Positions 24,977 to 34,736 are shown, numbered from the stretch's first letter. The stretch is 64,000 nt of DNA from an uncultured Collinsella sp. (GCA_900768795.1 CAAGEH010000006.1:118976-182975), one strand, 5' to 3'. Made by a program: numbers and translations. The notes: a model not told the origin generated them from the letters alone.

Positions 24977-26215
24977 TTAGATGCAGAACGCCGGAACCAC
25001 GCCAACAAAAGGTCCGCTCTCCTCCGAGTGGGCATAGGGCTGAAAGTCGTTTCTATAACCGAGCGTCCCCGTACCCCCTTCGATGTCGTCGCCTGTCGCA
25101 TTAAACGTCGGGACGTATTCCTCTAGATAGCCTTCGGCATACGTTGTGTACGAGCGAAGCCACCAGCCCGAATTGCCATCATATGAGCTCGAGTAGTCGG
25201 AAGCCGAGGAGCCGCCTCCGAAGATCGTATTTGCCTTGCCCTCATTCACCCCGGTATCGGAATAGACCTGGTACTGCTCTCCCTCCAACGCATAGTTTTC
25301 GCGCGAGCTCAATTCTTCCTGCCGGGCAATCTCCGCAAACGAGGGGATCCACAATTTACCAGAGGTCGTCTCGCTTACGACCTCGGCTTGATCGGTAAAT
25401 ATACCAGGCACCGTCCTATCGCCGCCAGCCCAGTATTTTCCCTGTTTGAGCCTTGCGTAGGCGCTCTTTTTATCCACCGAAACGATCTCTTTGCTCAAAT
25501 CTGAAAGCACTCGAACATAAACGAATCGCCCGGCCACTTTCTCATCGAGGTGTTTTTCCAACCTATGTCATATGTCTTACCGCTTGCGACGTCATTGCGC
25601 AGGATTTGCAGATCGCTTTCGCTATACATAAATTGCTTACCAACGGAATCGGTAAAAACAAAGGTGATTCCCGCTTTACCGGACCCGTCGGACTTATCGT
25701 CATGGTTGAATCCGGCAATCATCACTTTGGACTTTTCGCCATTAGACAATGTGATGGACTTGGTTTGAGTGCCGTCGAGTTTTTTGAGTGCCGACGAGTT
25801 TTCCGTCGCTCGTGCACAGGTGGTACTTTTTGGCAACCTCGAGAGCGCCGTCCGAGTCCCCTTTCTTTGAGATGAGCTTGGAAATCTCGGCGATCTCTTT
25901 CCACGAGTAGTCGTTAAGCGAGGCTTAGACTTGAGGCCCGGTCGGAAGCATGGCGAGGGCAACGGCGACCAGTATCGCGGCTACGCATGCAAAAGGAAAA
26001 AATAGGAAACTTTTTATCCCCTCTGGAGAAGAAGCGGGCACCCCGCTTGAAGTCGAAGGACCCTCAATGGTCACCGGGGCATGAGTTTGATGCCCTACAG
26101 TCTCAGCAGAAATCCCCCCCCCTGTATTAGGAAGAGGTTTGCCGCAGCAGACGCAATAACTCGCTCCTTCAGGATTCTTTGCTCCGCAAGCAGGACAGAA
26201 CATCGGTAGCTCCAT
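24977..26215 (-). pseudogene. decayed zinc-ribbon / DUF6273-like membrane protein
   Basis: Three open pieces read together as one protein. Piece 1 (26215-25925) has a zinc ribbon (FCPACGAKN, YCVCCGKPL), a Ser/Thr-rich linker and a membrane helix. It ends at an in-frame TAA (25927-25925), after which the same frame continues in coding-like sequence (LNDYSWKEIAEIS, EVAKKYHLCTSDGKL). A 19-bp tandem duplication (25765-25783 and 25784-25802, one mismatch) then shifts the frame into piece 2 (IAGFNHDDKSDGSGKAGITF). A further shift near 25500 leads to piece 3 (SKEIVSVDKKSAYARLKQGK, ending SGPFVGVVPAFCI). The domain resembles DUF6273, whose function is unknown. Three lesions argue for real decay rather than sequence error. 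Confidence 0.8.
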
Positions 26216-26330
26216 TCAGCTCTTACCTTCCGCTGAAACCAGCGTATACGCTATAAGACGATTTTTGTTTCGCAACATGGATGAACCTAGACCCATTCCG
26301 ACAAAACCCGGTCGAGAAAGGTTCCGACAG

Positions 26331-26364
26331 AAAAAGAGCCGGAACCGCAAAGGATTCCAGCTCT
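26331..26364 (-). terminator. terminator after oppF
   Basis: An imperfect 12-13-bp stem (26335-26346 with 26352-26364) is followed on the minus strand by T5. It closes the opp operon. Confidence 0.75.
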
Positions 26365-26409
26365 TCATTCTCAAGATAGTCTGAGTTCATCCGCTTAAGG
26401 CAAACCCCG

Positions 26410-27438
26410 TTAGAGATCGATATGCGACTCCTTGATGGGGAACGGCGCGGCAAAATGACAGGCGCACTTGTGGCCGGGAGCGACCTCTTTGAAGTCGGGT
26501 TTCTCCTGCGAGCAGATTGCCTGGGCAATCGGGCAACGCGTATGGAAGCGGCAACCGCTCGGCGGATCGAGCGGCGAAGGCGGGTCTCCGGCAAGGATGA
26601 TGCGCTTACGGTTCTTCTGGATATCCGGATCGGGAATAGGCACAGCCGAAAGCAGTGACTGCGTATACGGGTGATACGGCTCGGCGTAAAGCGACTTCCA
26701 GTCGGAAACCTCGACGATCTTGCCGAGGTACATAACGGCGATACGGTCGGAAATATGCTGAACGACGGAGAGGTCGTGCGCGATAAAGAGATATGCGGTG
26801 CCGAACTGGTCCTGAAGGTCCTTAAGCAGGTTGAGAACCTGCGCCTGAATGGAGACGTCGAGCGCCGAAACAGGTTCATCGCAGATAATCAGCTTGGGCT
26901 TAAGTGCGAAGGCGCGCGCGATACCGACGCGCTGACGCTGACCGCCGGAGAACTCGTGCGGATAGCGATTGATGTGCTCGGGGTTGAGGCCGACGACGTC
27001 GAGTAGTTCGCGAACGCGCTCAATGCGCTCTTCCTTGGTACCCACGCCGTGAATCGCCATCGGCTCGGAAATGATCTCGCCGATCGTCATGCGGGGGTTA
27101 AGCGAAGCGTATGGGTCCTGAAAGATGAACTGCATGTCGCGACGCATGGCCTTGAGCTCTTTTTTGTTCATCTTGGAGACGTCTTTGCCCTGGAAGAACA
27201 CCTTGCCCTCGGTGGGATTGGTGAGGCGCATGATGGTACGGCCCGTGGTCGACTTACCGCAGCCCGACTCGCCGACGAGGCCAAAGGTCTCACCGGGGAA
27301 GATCTCAAACGAGACATCGTTCACGGCGGAGACGACGCGCTTGTTGAGATGGCTGGCGATCATGCCCGCCTCTGCAGGGAACTCCTTAGAAAGGTGCTCG
27401 ACCTTGAGCAACGGCTCCTTTGAGGAATCGAACGACAT
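26410..27438 (-). CDS. oppF: oligopeptide ABC transporter ATP-binding protein OppF
   Basis: A 342-residue ATPase of the Dpp/Opp family. Visible motifs are Walker A GESGCGKST, Q-loop FQDPYASLNP, signature FSGGQRQRVGIARAF, Walker B LIICDEP, switch His in FIAHDLSVV, and the family C-terminal extension with the Cys cluster (SGCRFHTRCP, AICSQEKP) thought to hold an Fe-S cluster. It is the last gene of oppBCDF, starting at the base after the oppD stop. It forms the heterodimeric motor with OppD. Confidence 0.93.
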   Translation of the reverse strand: MSFDSSKEPLLKVEHLSKEFPAEAGMIASHLNKRVVSAVNDVSFEIFPGETFGLVGESGCGKSTTGRTIMRLTNPTEGKVFFQGKDVSKMNKKELKAMRRDMQFIFQDPYASLNPRMTIGEIISEPMAIHGVGTKEERIERVRELLDVVGLNPEHINRYPHEFSGGQRQRVGIARAFALKPKLIICDEPVSALDVSIQAQVLNLLKDLQDQFGTAYLFIAHDLSVVQHISDRIAVMYLGKIVEVSDWKSLYAEPYHPYTQSLLSAVPIPDPDIQKNRKRIILAGDPPSPLDPPSGCRFHTRCPIAQAICSQEKPDFKEVAPGHKCACHFAAPFPIKESHIDL

Positions 27439-28554
27439 TTACGCCTCCCCTCCTTCCTTGACTGTCTTGCCCGTTTTCTCGCGCGTGCGGCTCGTCTCCG
27501 GAGCGTTCTCGGAAACGAAGGCATCGTCATCGGCAAAATGGCAGAGAGAGTAATGCCCGCTGGACATCTGATACTTCTTGGGCTTCTCCTTGTGGCAGAT
27601 CTCGCATGCATAGGGACAACGAGGAGCAAAGGCACAGCCCTCAGGAAGGTTGACGAGCGAAGGCGGGTTACCGTGAATCGGCGTCAGGGACTTCTTCTCA
27701 TCGGTCGTCTGGTCCGGGATGGAGCGAATGAGGCCCCAGGTATACGGATGGCGGCTGTTGTAGAAAATCTCGTCAGCGGAACCGAACTCAACCGGATGGC
27801 CCGCATACATGACCATGATCTTGTCGGCCATGTCGGCAACGACGCCCAAATCATGTGTGATCATGACGATAGCGTTGCCGTTCTTCTTCTGCATCTCCTG
27901 CATGAGCTCGATAATCTGAGCCTGAATGGTCACGTCGAGAGCGGTGGTGGGCTCATCGGCGATCAGGATGTCGGGATCGCATGCGAGCGCCATGGCGATC
28001 ATGACACGCTGGCGCATGCCGCCGGAGAACTGGTGCGGATACTCGTTGACGCGTTTCTCGGGCTCGGGGATGCCCACGAGCTCGAGCAGCTCGGTCGCGC
28101 GCTCAAGCGCCTGCTTCTTGGAATAGCCGCGGTGCAGGCGGAGGCCCTCGCCGACCTGCTTGCCGATCTTATAGACCGGGTTGAGCGACGTCATCGGGTC
28201 CTGGAAGACCATGGCGATGTCGTTGCCGCGCACGTGACGCATCTCCTCCTCGCTCATGTCGAGCAGGGAATGTCCACGATACAGGACCTTGCCGCCATGG
28301 ATCTTTCCCGGAGGCATGGAGATAAGGCCCATGATGGTCATGGCCGTCACGGACTTACCCGAACCGGACTCGCCAACGATGCCGAGCGTCTCGCCGCGGT
28401 CGAGCGTATAGCTCACGCCGTCTACCGCGTGAACGACGCCGTCCTCGGTGTGGAAGTACATCTTGAGGTCGTCCACCTCAAGCAGGTGCTGCCCCTCGGG
28501 AATGGGCTGCGTTTTGAGATCCACGTAGGTGGAATCTAGCTTCTTCTTTGCCAT
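27439..28554 (-). CDS. oppD: oligopeptide ABC transporter ATP-binding protein OppD
   Basis: A 371-residue ATPase. It has Walker A GESGSGKSVT, signature FSGGMRQRVMIAMA, Walker B ILIADEPTTALD, switch His in MITHDLGVV, and the C-terminal Cys cluster (GCAFAPRCPYACEIC). The start ATG 28554 (MAKKKL) lies 7 bases after oppC. An ATG 15 bases earlier overlaps the oppC stop, and neither has an ideally spaced ribosome site, so translational coupling is likely. It pairs with OppF. Confidence 0.92.
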   Translation of the reverse strand: MAKKKLDSTYVDLKTQPIPEGQHLLEVDDLKMYFHTEDGVVHAVDGVSYTLDRGETLGIVGESGSGKSVTAMTIMGLISMPPGKIHGGKVLYRGHSLLDMSEEEMRHVRGNDIAMVFQDPMTSLNPVYKIGKQVGEGLRLHRGYSKKQALERATELLELVGIPEPEKRVNEYPHQFSGGMRQRVMIAMALACDPDILIADEPTTALDVTIQAQIIELMQEMQKKNGNAIVMITHDLGVVADMADKIMVMYAGHPVEFGSADEIFYNSRHPYTWGLIRSIPDQTTDEKKSLTPIHGNPPSLVNLPEGCAFAPRCPYACEICHKEKPKKYQMSSGHYSLCHFADDDAFVSENAPETSRTREKTGKTVKEGGEA

Positions 28555-28561
28555 AGGTAAA

Positions 28562-29515
28562 TTACGCATCCTTCATCTTGACGTCGAGAGCATCGCGCAG
28601 GCCGTCGCCCAGAAGGGTGAATGCAAGCACGGTAGTGAGGATTGCAAGACCGGGCATGATCATCATCCACGGTGCGTTCAAAAGATAAGTCTGCCCATCC
28701 TGAATCATGGAGCCCCACGAAGGCGTCGGCGGGACGACGCCCATACCGAGGTAGCTCAGCGCGGACTCGGTAAGGATGGCGCCGCCGATGTTCATCGTGG
28801 CGTACACGACGATGGAGGCGACGGAGTTCGGCATGATGTGGCGAACGATGATGCGGAAGTCGGACGCGCCCATCGCACGAGCGGCATCGACATAGTCGTT
28901 TTCCTTGACCGTGAGGATTGCCGAGCGGAACACACGGGCGATCGAAGGCCAGCCGAGAATACCGACGGCGATGAACACGTTGGTAAGCGAGCGGCCGACG
29001 ACGGCGATCATGGCGACGACGAACAGAACATACGGGAACGCGAGGAACACATCAGCGCAGCGCATGATGATCGTGTCCCAGATACCGCCGTAGAAACCAG
29101 CGAGAGCGCCGAGCACAAGACCGATCACCGTCGAGATCGCGGTGGCCATGATGCCGACGGAAAGCGATGCGCGGGCACCGTAGATGACGCGCACGAGAAT
29201 GTCGCGACCGAGCGAGTCCGTGCCGAACGGGTGCTCTGCACAGGGGGCCAAAAGCGAATTCTGCGCCATGGTGGTCGAGTCGGATGCCGTAGGAGATCCG
29301 AGCCACTGCTGCGCCCAGAGATCGGCGGTCAGCGCGACGATGACGACGAAGATGATCCAGCAGATACCGATAACGGCGAGCTTGTTGTTGCGCAGACGCT
29401 TAAACGCATCGCCCCAGAGCGTACGGGTCTTGCCCTCGCTCGTGGCCTGCTGCGCGGCGGGAGCCGCAACCGCAGCGGCGCCGTCTGCCGTGCTCCTGTA
29501 ATTCTTGTATTCCAT
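28562..29515 (-). CDS. oppC: oligopeptide ABC transporter permease OppC
   Basis: A 317-residue inner-membrane permease. An alanine-rich cytoplasmic tail is followed by the first helix (KLAVIGICWIIFVVIVAL), the OppC extracellular loop with HPFGTDSLGRDILVRVIYGAR, and five further helices. The ATPase-coupling EAA-type loop is DAARAMGASDFRIIVRHIMP. It begins 15 bases after oppB. Confidence 0.92.
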   Translation of the reverse strand: MEYKNYRSTADGAAAVAAPAAQQATSEGKTRTLWGDAFKRLRNNKLAVIGICWIIFVVIVALTADLWAQQWLGSPTASDSTTMAQNSLLAPCAEHPFGTDSLGRDILVRVIYGARASLSVGIMATAISTVIGLVLGALAGFYGGIWDTIIMRCADVFLAFPYVLFVVAMIAVVGRSLTNVFIAVGILGWPSIARVFRSAILTVKENDYVDAARAMGASDFRIIVRHIMPNSVASIVVYATMNIGGAILTESALSYLGMGVVPPTPSWGSMIQDGQTYLLNAPWMMIMPGLAILTTVLAFTLLGDGLRDALDVKMKDA

Positions 29516-29530
29516 ATTCTCTCCCCCTCG

Positions 29531-30544
29531 TTATTTCTCGCTCGAGCCGCCGAGGCGGATGCGGGGATCGAGGAATGCATAGCTGATGTCGACGACAAGG
29601 TTAACGATCATGACGACCACGACGACGAGCGTGACGCCGCCCATGACGATGGGCCAGTCGCGCTGGCTGATGGCGCGGAAGATCTCGTAACCGACACCGG
29701 GCCAGTTGAAGACCGTCTCGGTAAGGATTGCGCCGGAAAGCATGGCACCGAAGTCAACGCCGATATACGTGACAACGGGGATGAGCGCGTTCTTGAGCGC
29801 GTGGTGCAAGATGATCGAGCGATTGGAAAGCCCCTTTGCCTTAGCCGTGCGGATGTAGTCCTGGTTCATGACGTCGAGAAGCTGTGAGCGCATGATGCGC
29901 GCGGTGTACGCCATGGAGACGGAGGCAAGGGTGATGGAAGGAAGCACGTAGTGCATCCAATCCATATACGGCGAGGACGGACCGCCCGCGCCGGAAATCG
30001 GCATGCATTTGAGATAGACGCCGAAGAACAGCTGGAGCAGCATACCGAGCCAGAACGCAGGCACCGAGACGAGCACCGACGTCACAAGCGTAACGAGCGT
30101 ATCCCAGAAGGAATAGCGCTTGATTGCGGAGATGATACCCGCACCGATGCCGACAACCGCCTCGATGACGATTGCACAACATGCAAGTTTTATCGTGTAA
30201 GGGTATTTTTCCGCGAAGATGTCCGACACCGGGAGCTTACGGGAATACGAGGTTCCCAGATCGCCGTGGAGCAGCCCGTTGATGTAGAAGACGTAACGAT
30301 TGAGCAGCGTCTCCTGCTCAGGTTTACCGTTCTCGTCAAGCACCGGGTCGCCCTTGTCGTCCACTTTGACCAAGTGGTACTTGGCACGCAGTTGGAGCTC
30401 GACCGCGGGATCGAGCGCCTTGTCGCCGGCGATAAGCTTGATCGGGTCGCCGGGCACGATGTTCTGAAGCGCGAACAGAATCAGCGTCACGCCCAGAAAT
30501 ACCGGAATGAACTGCAGTACACGTTTAACAATGTACTTTCCCAT
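29531..30544 (-). CDS. oppB: oligopeptide ABC transporter permease OppB
   Basis: A 337-residue inner-membrane permease. The N-terminal helix and following PGDP motif (VKRVLQFIPVFLGVTLILF, NIVPGDP) are typical of OppB/DppB, and the coupling loop reads YIRTAKAKGLSNRSIILHHA. The extracytoplasmic loop after the first helix is long. The ATG at 30544 follows AGGGAGTGAT; an earlier in-frame start lacks one. A strong terminator lies between it and oppA, so oppB-F probably depend on read-through. Confidence 0.92.
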   Translation of the reverse strand: MGKYIVKRVLQFIPVFLGVTLILFALQNIVPGDPIKLIAGDKALDPAVELQLRAKYHLVKVDDKGDPVLDENGKPEQETLLNRYVFYINGLLHGDLGTSYSRKLPVSDIFAEKYPYTIKLACCAIVIEAVVGIGAGIISAIKRYSFWDTLVTLVTSVLVSVPAFWLGMLLQLFFGVYLKCMPISGAGGPSSPYMDWMHYVLPSITLASVSMAYTARIMRSQLLDVMNQDYIRTAKAKGLSNRSIILHHALKNALIPVVTYIGVDFGAMLSGAILTETVFNWPGVGYEIFRAISQRDWPIVMGGVTLVVVVVMIVNLVVDISYAFLDPRIRLGGSSEK

Positions 30545-30572
30545 ATCACTCCCTTGTCGTAGGGACACAACT

Positions 30573-30610
30573 CAAAACGGGATGCCAGGCGAAAATGTCT
30601 GGCATCCCGT
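30573..30610 (-). terminator. intra-operon terminator between oppA and oppB
   Basis: A 14-bp stem (30577-30590 with 30597-30610, one wobble) is followed on the minus strand by T4. Its position allows the binding protein to be made in excess over the permease. Confidence 0.8.
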
Positions 30611-30683
30611 CAAACAACAAGCAAGTGTACCTCATTCATGCGGTACTTAATTGCCTGCCATGAACTTTACGCAAGTAAAGCTA

Positions 30684-32375
30684 TTAAGCGTTAAGCTCGG
30701 CCGTGTTGATGTAGGCGTGCTTCTGCGGATCCATGTAGAACTTCTTGATGCGGTCGGAGCCTGCGGTCACGTGGCTGTAGAACATCAGCGGGATGACCGG
30801 CACGTGCTCGGAAACGGCCTTGTCTGCCTCATGCATGAGCTCGAGGCGCTTGTCGTCGTCAACGGTGGTACGAGCCTCGTTGATCTTTTCATCGACCTCG
30901 GCGTTCTTGAAGCCGCTCTTGTTATCGCCGCCGATGGAATCGGAGTGGAACAGCGGATACAGGAAGTTATCCATGATCGGGTAGTCGGCGATCCAGCCGA
31001 GACGACCGAACTGATAGTCGCCGTCGCTGTACTTCTGGAGAACGGCCTTCCACTCGGGGGTATCGGACTGAACGTTGATACCGACCTTCTTGAGGTCGCC
31101 GATGACGGACTCCATGATCTCCTTGTGGCCGCCGTCCTGGTTGTAGGACAGTGTCACCGTAATGCCGCGGTCGCCTTGGGCGTTTGCCTTGTAACCGGCC
31201 TTGTCGAGGTACTTCTTGGCCTCATCGACGTCGTACTTGGAGAACTCCCAAGCACCCTTCTTGTAGCCGGCGATGCCCGGAGGAATGATGCCGTCGGCGG
31301 GGGTACGGCTGCCCTTGAAGATGGTCTTGCAGATGGCCTCGCGGTTGATGGCGAGGGAAACGCCCTTGCGGAAGTCCTCGTTATCGAACGGGGCCTTGTT
31401 GTTGTTGCAGGTGAGGTAGTAGGTGGAAGGCTCGCCGCCGAGCAGCATGCGCTGGCCGTCGGACATGGTGTAGCCGTCCTTGGAGACGCCGCGGTCCTTC
31501 TTGGCGGCAGCGATCTGTGCAACGGGGACGTCGCAGACATCGAGGTTACCTGCCTGGAACTCTTTCCATGCGGTCTCGACGTCCTTGATGATGGCGAAGT
31601 GGATGCCGTCCACCTTGGCCTTGTGATCGCCGTAATAACCGTCGAACTTCTTGAGGTTGATCTCCTGTCCGTCTTTCCACTTACCGTCCATCTGGAACGG
31701 GCCGTTGCCGATAGGAGCGAGGTAGTAGTTCTTCGCATCGCTCTCGGCTGCCTCGGGAACAGGAGCGAGCGCGGGGTGCGAGCAGACGTACGGGAAGTCG
31801 GCATAGCCCTTGGAGAGCTTGACGACGAACGTGCTGTCGTCGGGGCAGGAAACGCCCTTGAGCTCGGTTGCCTTGCCGTCGACGAGGTCCTGATAGCCCT
31901 CGACGAGCGAAAGGTGGTAGCTGATCTCGGACGGGGTGTAGGCGGTAGCGACCTTGGACTTGGTGTTGACGATGCGCTCCCAGCCGCGCTTGAAGGACTT
32001 GGAAGTAACCTTCTCGCCGTTGTGGAACTTGGCCTTCTTAAGCTTGAAGGTGAACTCGGTGGCGTCGTCGTTGGCCTTCCAGGACTCAGCGGCGAGCGGG
32101 ACGATCTCCTTCTTGTCGTAGTCGTAGTTGGTCAGCGAATCGAACAGCTGGAAGCAGACCTGGGTGCCCTGGTCCTCCTGAGCGTTGTACGGGTCGATGC
32201 AGACGGGGTTGTTGAGGTAGTAGTTGAGCGTGCCGCCCTTAGCGGAACCGCTGTCGGAAGCGTCTCCGCCCTTTTTGCCGCAAGCGGCGAGGAACGCGAG
32301 CGAGCTCGCTGCGAGGGAGCCGCCGATAAACGCGCGACGACCGACCACCGGCTGGTGGAACTTAGAATCAGCCAT
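30684..32375 (-). CDS. oppA: oligopeptide-binding lipoprotein OppA
   Basis: A 563-residue solute-binding protein of family SBP_bac_5 that captures peptides outside the membrane for OppBCDF. The signal carries a twin-arginine motif (GRRAFIGG) and a lipobox (AFLAACG, Cys about residue 32), so it is probably a Tat-exported lipoprotein. Family strands follow: CIDPYNAQEDQGTQVCFQLF, KFHNGEKVTSKSFKRGWERI and a late YPLFHSDSIGG. The ATG at 32375 follows AAGGAGG. An upstream paralogue of exactly the same length lies at 32670-34361. Confidence 0.93.
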   Translation of the reverse strand: MADSKFHQPVVGRRAFIGGSLAASSLAFLAACGKKGGDASDSGSAKGGTLNYYLNNPVCIDPYNAQEDQGTQVCFQLFDSLTNYDYDKKEIVPLAAESWKANDDATEFTFKLKKAKFHNGEKVTSKSFKRGWERIVNTKSKVATAYTPSEISYHLSLVEGYQDLVDGKATELKGVSCPDDSTFVVKLSKGYADFPYVCSHPALAPVPEAAESDAKNYYLAPIGNGPFQMDGKWKDGQEINLKKFDGYYGDHKAKVDGIHFAIIKDVETAWKEFQAGNLDVCDVPVAQIAAAKKDRGVSKDGYTMSDGQRMLLGGEPSTYYLTCNNNKAPFDNEDFRKGVSLAINREAICKTIFKGSRTPADGIIPPGIAGYKKGAWEFSKYDVDEAKKYLDKAGYKANAQGDRGITVTLSYNQDGGHKEIMESVIGDLKKVGINVQSDTPEWKAVLQKYSDGDYQFGRLGWIADYPIMDNFLYPLFHSDSIGGDNKSGFKNAEVDEKINEARTTVDDDKRLELMHEADKAVSEHVPVIPLMFYSHVTAGSDRIKKFYMDPQKHAYINTAELNA

Positions 32376-32669
32376 GCCATCCTCCTTAAGATGTAAACGA
32401 GACGGATCGCCCAAGCGCGTAAAAGCGTCCGTATGCGGGCAAACCGCCAAACGCCATCCTCCACCTGCCAGGCTGTTGTACGCAAGCGAGGTTACAGCGT
32501 TTGGAGTTAACTTTACCGTAACAGAGGGCTAACTCAATAACGATTTAGGCGGACGGCCTTTTTTTCTTTAGTTCGACAAAGTATTACCTGCGAAACAAGC
32601 TGTTCCGAATGCGCTATCGACTCACGGACATTCAGGTTTAACGCACCGGAAACATGCTCGCTCAAGATT
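32376..32669. other. intergenic region between the two oppA genes
   Basis: No gene is seen. The left part is a leader of oppA about 135 bases long. A possible oppA promoter lies at 32510-32537. No terminator for the upstream paralogue was found on the minus strand. Confidence 0.5.
32510..32537 (-). promoter_or_regulatory. possible oppA promoter
   Basis: TTGAGT (32537-32532) and TAAAGT (32515-32510) are spaced 16 bases apart on the minus strand. Each matches the consensus at four of six positions. Confidence 0.35.
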
Positions 32670-34361
32670 TCACCGGTCTGTTTTGACCTGTGCCTTGGCA
32701 AGGTCGATCTGTCCCTGCCCCGCAACGGACACGCGCTCGAACCTATCGGACACCGCAACGAACCGTGCCGGATGGGCGATAGGAGCCATAGGTACCTGAT
32801 CGGCAACCATATCCTCTACTTTTTGATATGCGGCAACCGAGGTCTCGACATCTGTGGATTTGCGCGCCGCGATGAGCTTGGCATCCGTCTCCGCATCCGA
32901 ATAGCCCGAATAGTTGAAGCAGTTCTCATCACCGGAATAAAACAGCGGGTACAGCCACATGTCCATCGACGGGACGGGGACATCCCAGCTGGTAAGAAGC
33001 AGATCGAAGGCGCCCTTGGCCGCCTCGGATGCAAGCTCTTTTGACGGATGCGCCTCGAGCGTGATATCCATGCCGACATCTTTGAGGGCGTCGACGATCG
33101 ATTCGGCGACCTTGCTCGCTATCCCCTCTTTTGCGCAAAGCAGCGTAAAGGTCAAGCCACGCGAACCGTCTCTGTCGGGATGGTCCTTGTCGAGAAGCGC
33201 CTTTGCTCGGTTGACGTCGAGGGAGCAGTACTCCCATGTCTTCTCCCGATAGCCGGAGCAGGTCGATGGGATAAGACCGTCGGCGGCGATATACGTATCC
33301 CTCAAAAGCGTTTTGACGTAGCCGTCTCGATCGAGCAGAAGCGATATGGCACGACGAACGTTGACATCCGCAAGGACATCTTTACGCGTGTTGAACACGA
33401 GGCTGAGCGTGGAGAGCTCCGGAACCTTAGACAGGCGGTGCCCTTCATCGAGCGTCGAGCCGTCCTCGGACAGTCCACGCGAGGTGGCAGCAGATTTGGC
33501 CTGTTCGATGGGAACCTCGCACAGATCGAGTTCACCCGCCTGGAAGAGCTTGTATGCCGAGCCAGAATTCTCTTGGATCTTGAACTTGGCGGCCTTTACC
33601 TGAGGCTTATCTCCCACATAGCGCATATTCTGCTTGATCTTGAACGAGGGCACATCTTTCCAAGTCGAAGCAAATGCATAGGGGCCGTTTCCCACGGGCT
33701 TGGAAAAATACGAAACCGGGTCATCGATTGCCGCTTGGGGGACAGGCGACAGCGCAACGTGCGACACGAGCACGGGAAACTCCGCAAACGGTTGCGTGAG
33801 TTTGACCTTAAGGGTGCGCGAATCCGGACAGGAAACACCCGATAGCCCCGTGGTCTTCCCGGAGCTGAGCTCAACATAGCCTTCGACAAGCGAAAGAAGA
33901 TACGCCGCAGCGGAGGACCCATGAGTCGAAACGACTGAGCTCTTGGGGTCGACCAGACGTTCCCAGGCGCGTTTGAATGCGGACGAATCCACCGTTTCGC
34001 CATTGGAAAACTTCCCTTCGGCGATCGTGAAAGTGAACTCATCGGCAGATGCGTTGGCGGAATAGCTTGACGCGGCAAGAGGACCGGCAGCCCCACCGAC
34101 CGGGTCACACGTCGTGAGCGGCTCGAACAGCAGGGATGCAACCTCGATATCAGAGGATAGCGTGGCATTGTACGGGTCGACGCACGAAGGCGCGGAGATG
34201 CCGAGCTTTAACGTCTTGGACTCATCGGAATCACCATGGGAGGCAGGAAGGACCGAACGCTTTCCGCAGCCGGATACTAAAAGCAGGGACAACGCCGCAG
34301 CAGAGCCCGCTACAAACGACCTTCTGCTGAACAGAGGTCTATCCGTGTTTGTTAAAGCCAT
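32670..34361 (-). CDS. second OppA-like peptide-binding lipoprotein
   Basis: A 563-residue SBP_bac_5 family lipoprotein, paralogous to the neighbouring OppA but clearly diverged. The signal has SRRSFVAG (twin-arginine) and lipobox LLVSGC. Aligned landmarks are CVDPYNATLSSDIEVASLLF, KFSNGETVDSSAFKRAWERL and WLYPLFYSGDENCFNYSGY. The ATG at 34361 follows AAAGGGGAG. It has no permease of its own, so it may feed the OppBCDF channel with a different set of peptides, a known arrangement for multiple OppA proteins. It could be a signalling-peptide receptor instead. Confidence 0.88.
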   Translation of the reverse strand: MALTNTDRPLFSRRSFVAGSAAALSLLLVSGCGKRSVLPASHGDSDESKTLKLGISAPSCVDPYNATLSSDIEVASLLFEPLTTCDPVGGAAGPLAASSYSANASADEFTFTIAEGKFSNGETVDSSAFKRAWERLVDPKSSVVSTHGSSAAAYLLSLVEGYVELSSGKTTGLSGVSCPDSRTLKVKLTQPFAEFPVLVSHVALSPVPQAAIDDPVSYFSKPVGNGPYAFASTWKDVPSFKIKQNMRYVGDKPQVKAAKFKIQENSGSAYKLFQAGELDLCEVPIEQAKSAATSRGLSEDGSTLDEGHRLSKVPELSTLSLVFNTRKDVLADVNVRRAISLLLDRDGYVKTLLRDTYIAADGLIPSTCSGYREKTWEYCSLDVNRAKALLDKDHPDRDGSRGLTFTLLCAKEGIASKVAESIVDALKDVGMDITLEAHPSKELASEAAKGAFDLLLTSWDVPVPSMDMWLYPLFYSGDENCFNYSGYSDAETDAKLIAARKSTDVETSVAAYQKVEDMVADQVPMAPIAHPARFVAVSDRFERVSVAGQGQIDLAKAQVKTDR

Positions 34362-34416
34362 ACGGCACTCCCCTTTACAGGTTTCATGGGTCAAACGATG
34401 CCATCCAACGCGATAA

Positions 34417-34460
34417 GAAAAAGCTCCCCAAGCGTAAACCAACTTACGCAAAGGGGAGCT
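34417..34460 (-). terminator. terminator after secG
   Basis: A long two-part stem (34422-34429 with 34453-34460, plus an inner GCGTAA/TTACGC) is followed on the minus strand by T5. Confidence 0.8.
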
Positions 34461-34481
34461 CCAAACGTATTCGTCTGCAGA

Positions 34482-34736
34482 TTACCTGCCGACAATTCCC
34501 TGGGGGAAGAAGAACATGGCGAGCACGACGCACACGGCGAAAACAACCGCCATGATAACGGTCAGCTTATCGAGGTTCTGCTCCATGACACCCGTGGCGG
34601 AACTCGAATTGTAGAGGGAGGAGGCGATCATGTCGGAAACGCCCGTGCCCTTGCCCGAGTGCATGAGCACCAGGATGATGAGAGCGACCGTTGAAAAAGC
34701 CCAAACGGCGAAAAGAAGAATCTGGAAGGGACCCAC
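34482..34736 (-). CDS. secG: preprotein translocase subunit SecG
   Basis: An 84-residue membrane protein of the SecYEG channel. Two helices are separated by the family loop: ILLFAVWAFSTVALIILVLM, then HSGKGTGVSDMIAS, then a Gln/Asn-containing link and the second helix VIMAVVFAVCVVLAMFF. The GTG at 34736 is chosen because TAGGAG precedes it by five bases. Position downstream of the glycolytic cluster is the standard one in Gram-positive bacteria. It is separated from gpmI by a terminator. Confidence 0.93.
   Translation of the reverse strand: MGPFQILLFAVWAFSTVALIILVLMHSGKGTGVSDMIASSLYNSSSATGVMEQNLDKLTVIMAVVFAVCVVLAMFFFPQGIVGR

Noticed and set aside
30651..32396. Long plus-strand frame of 581 codons
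   Set aside because: Antisense shadow of oppA with Leu/Val/Gly-biased low-complexity residues and no domain.
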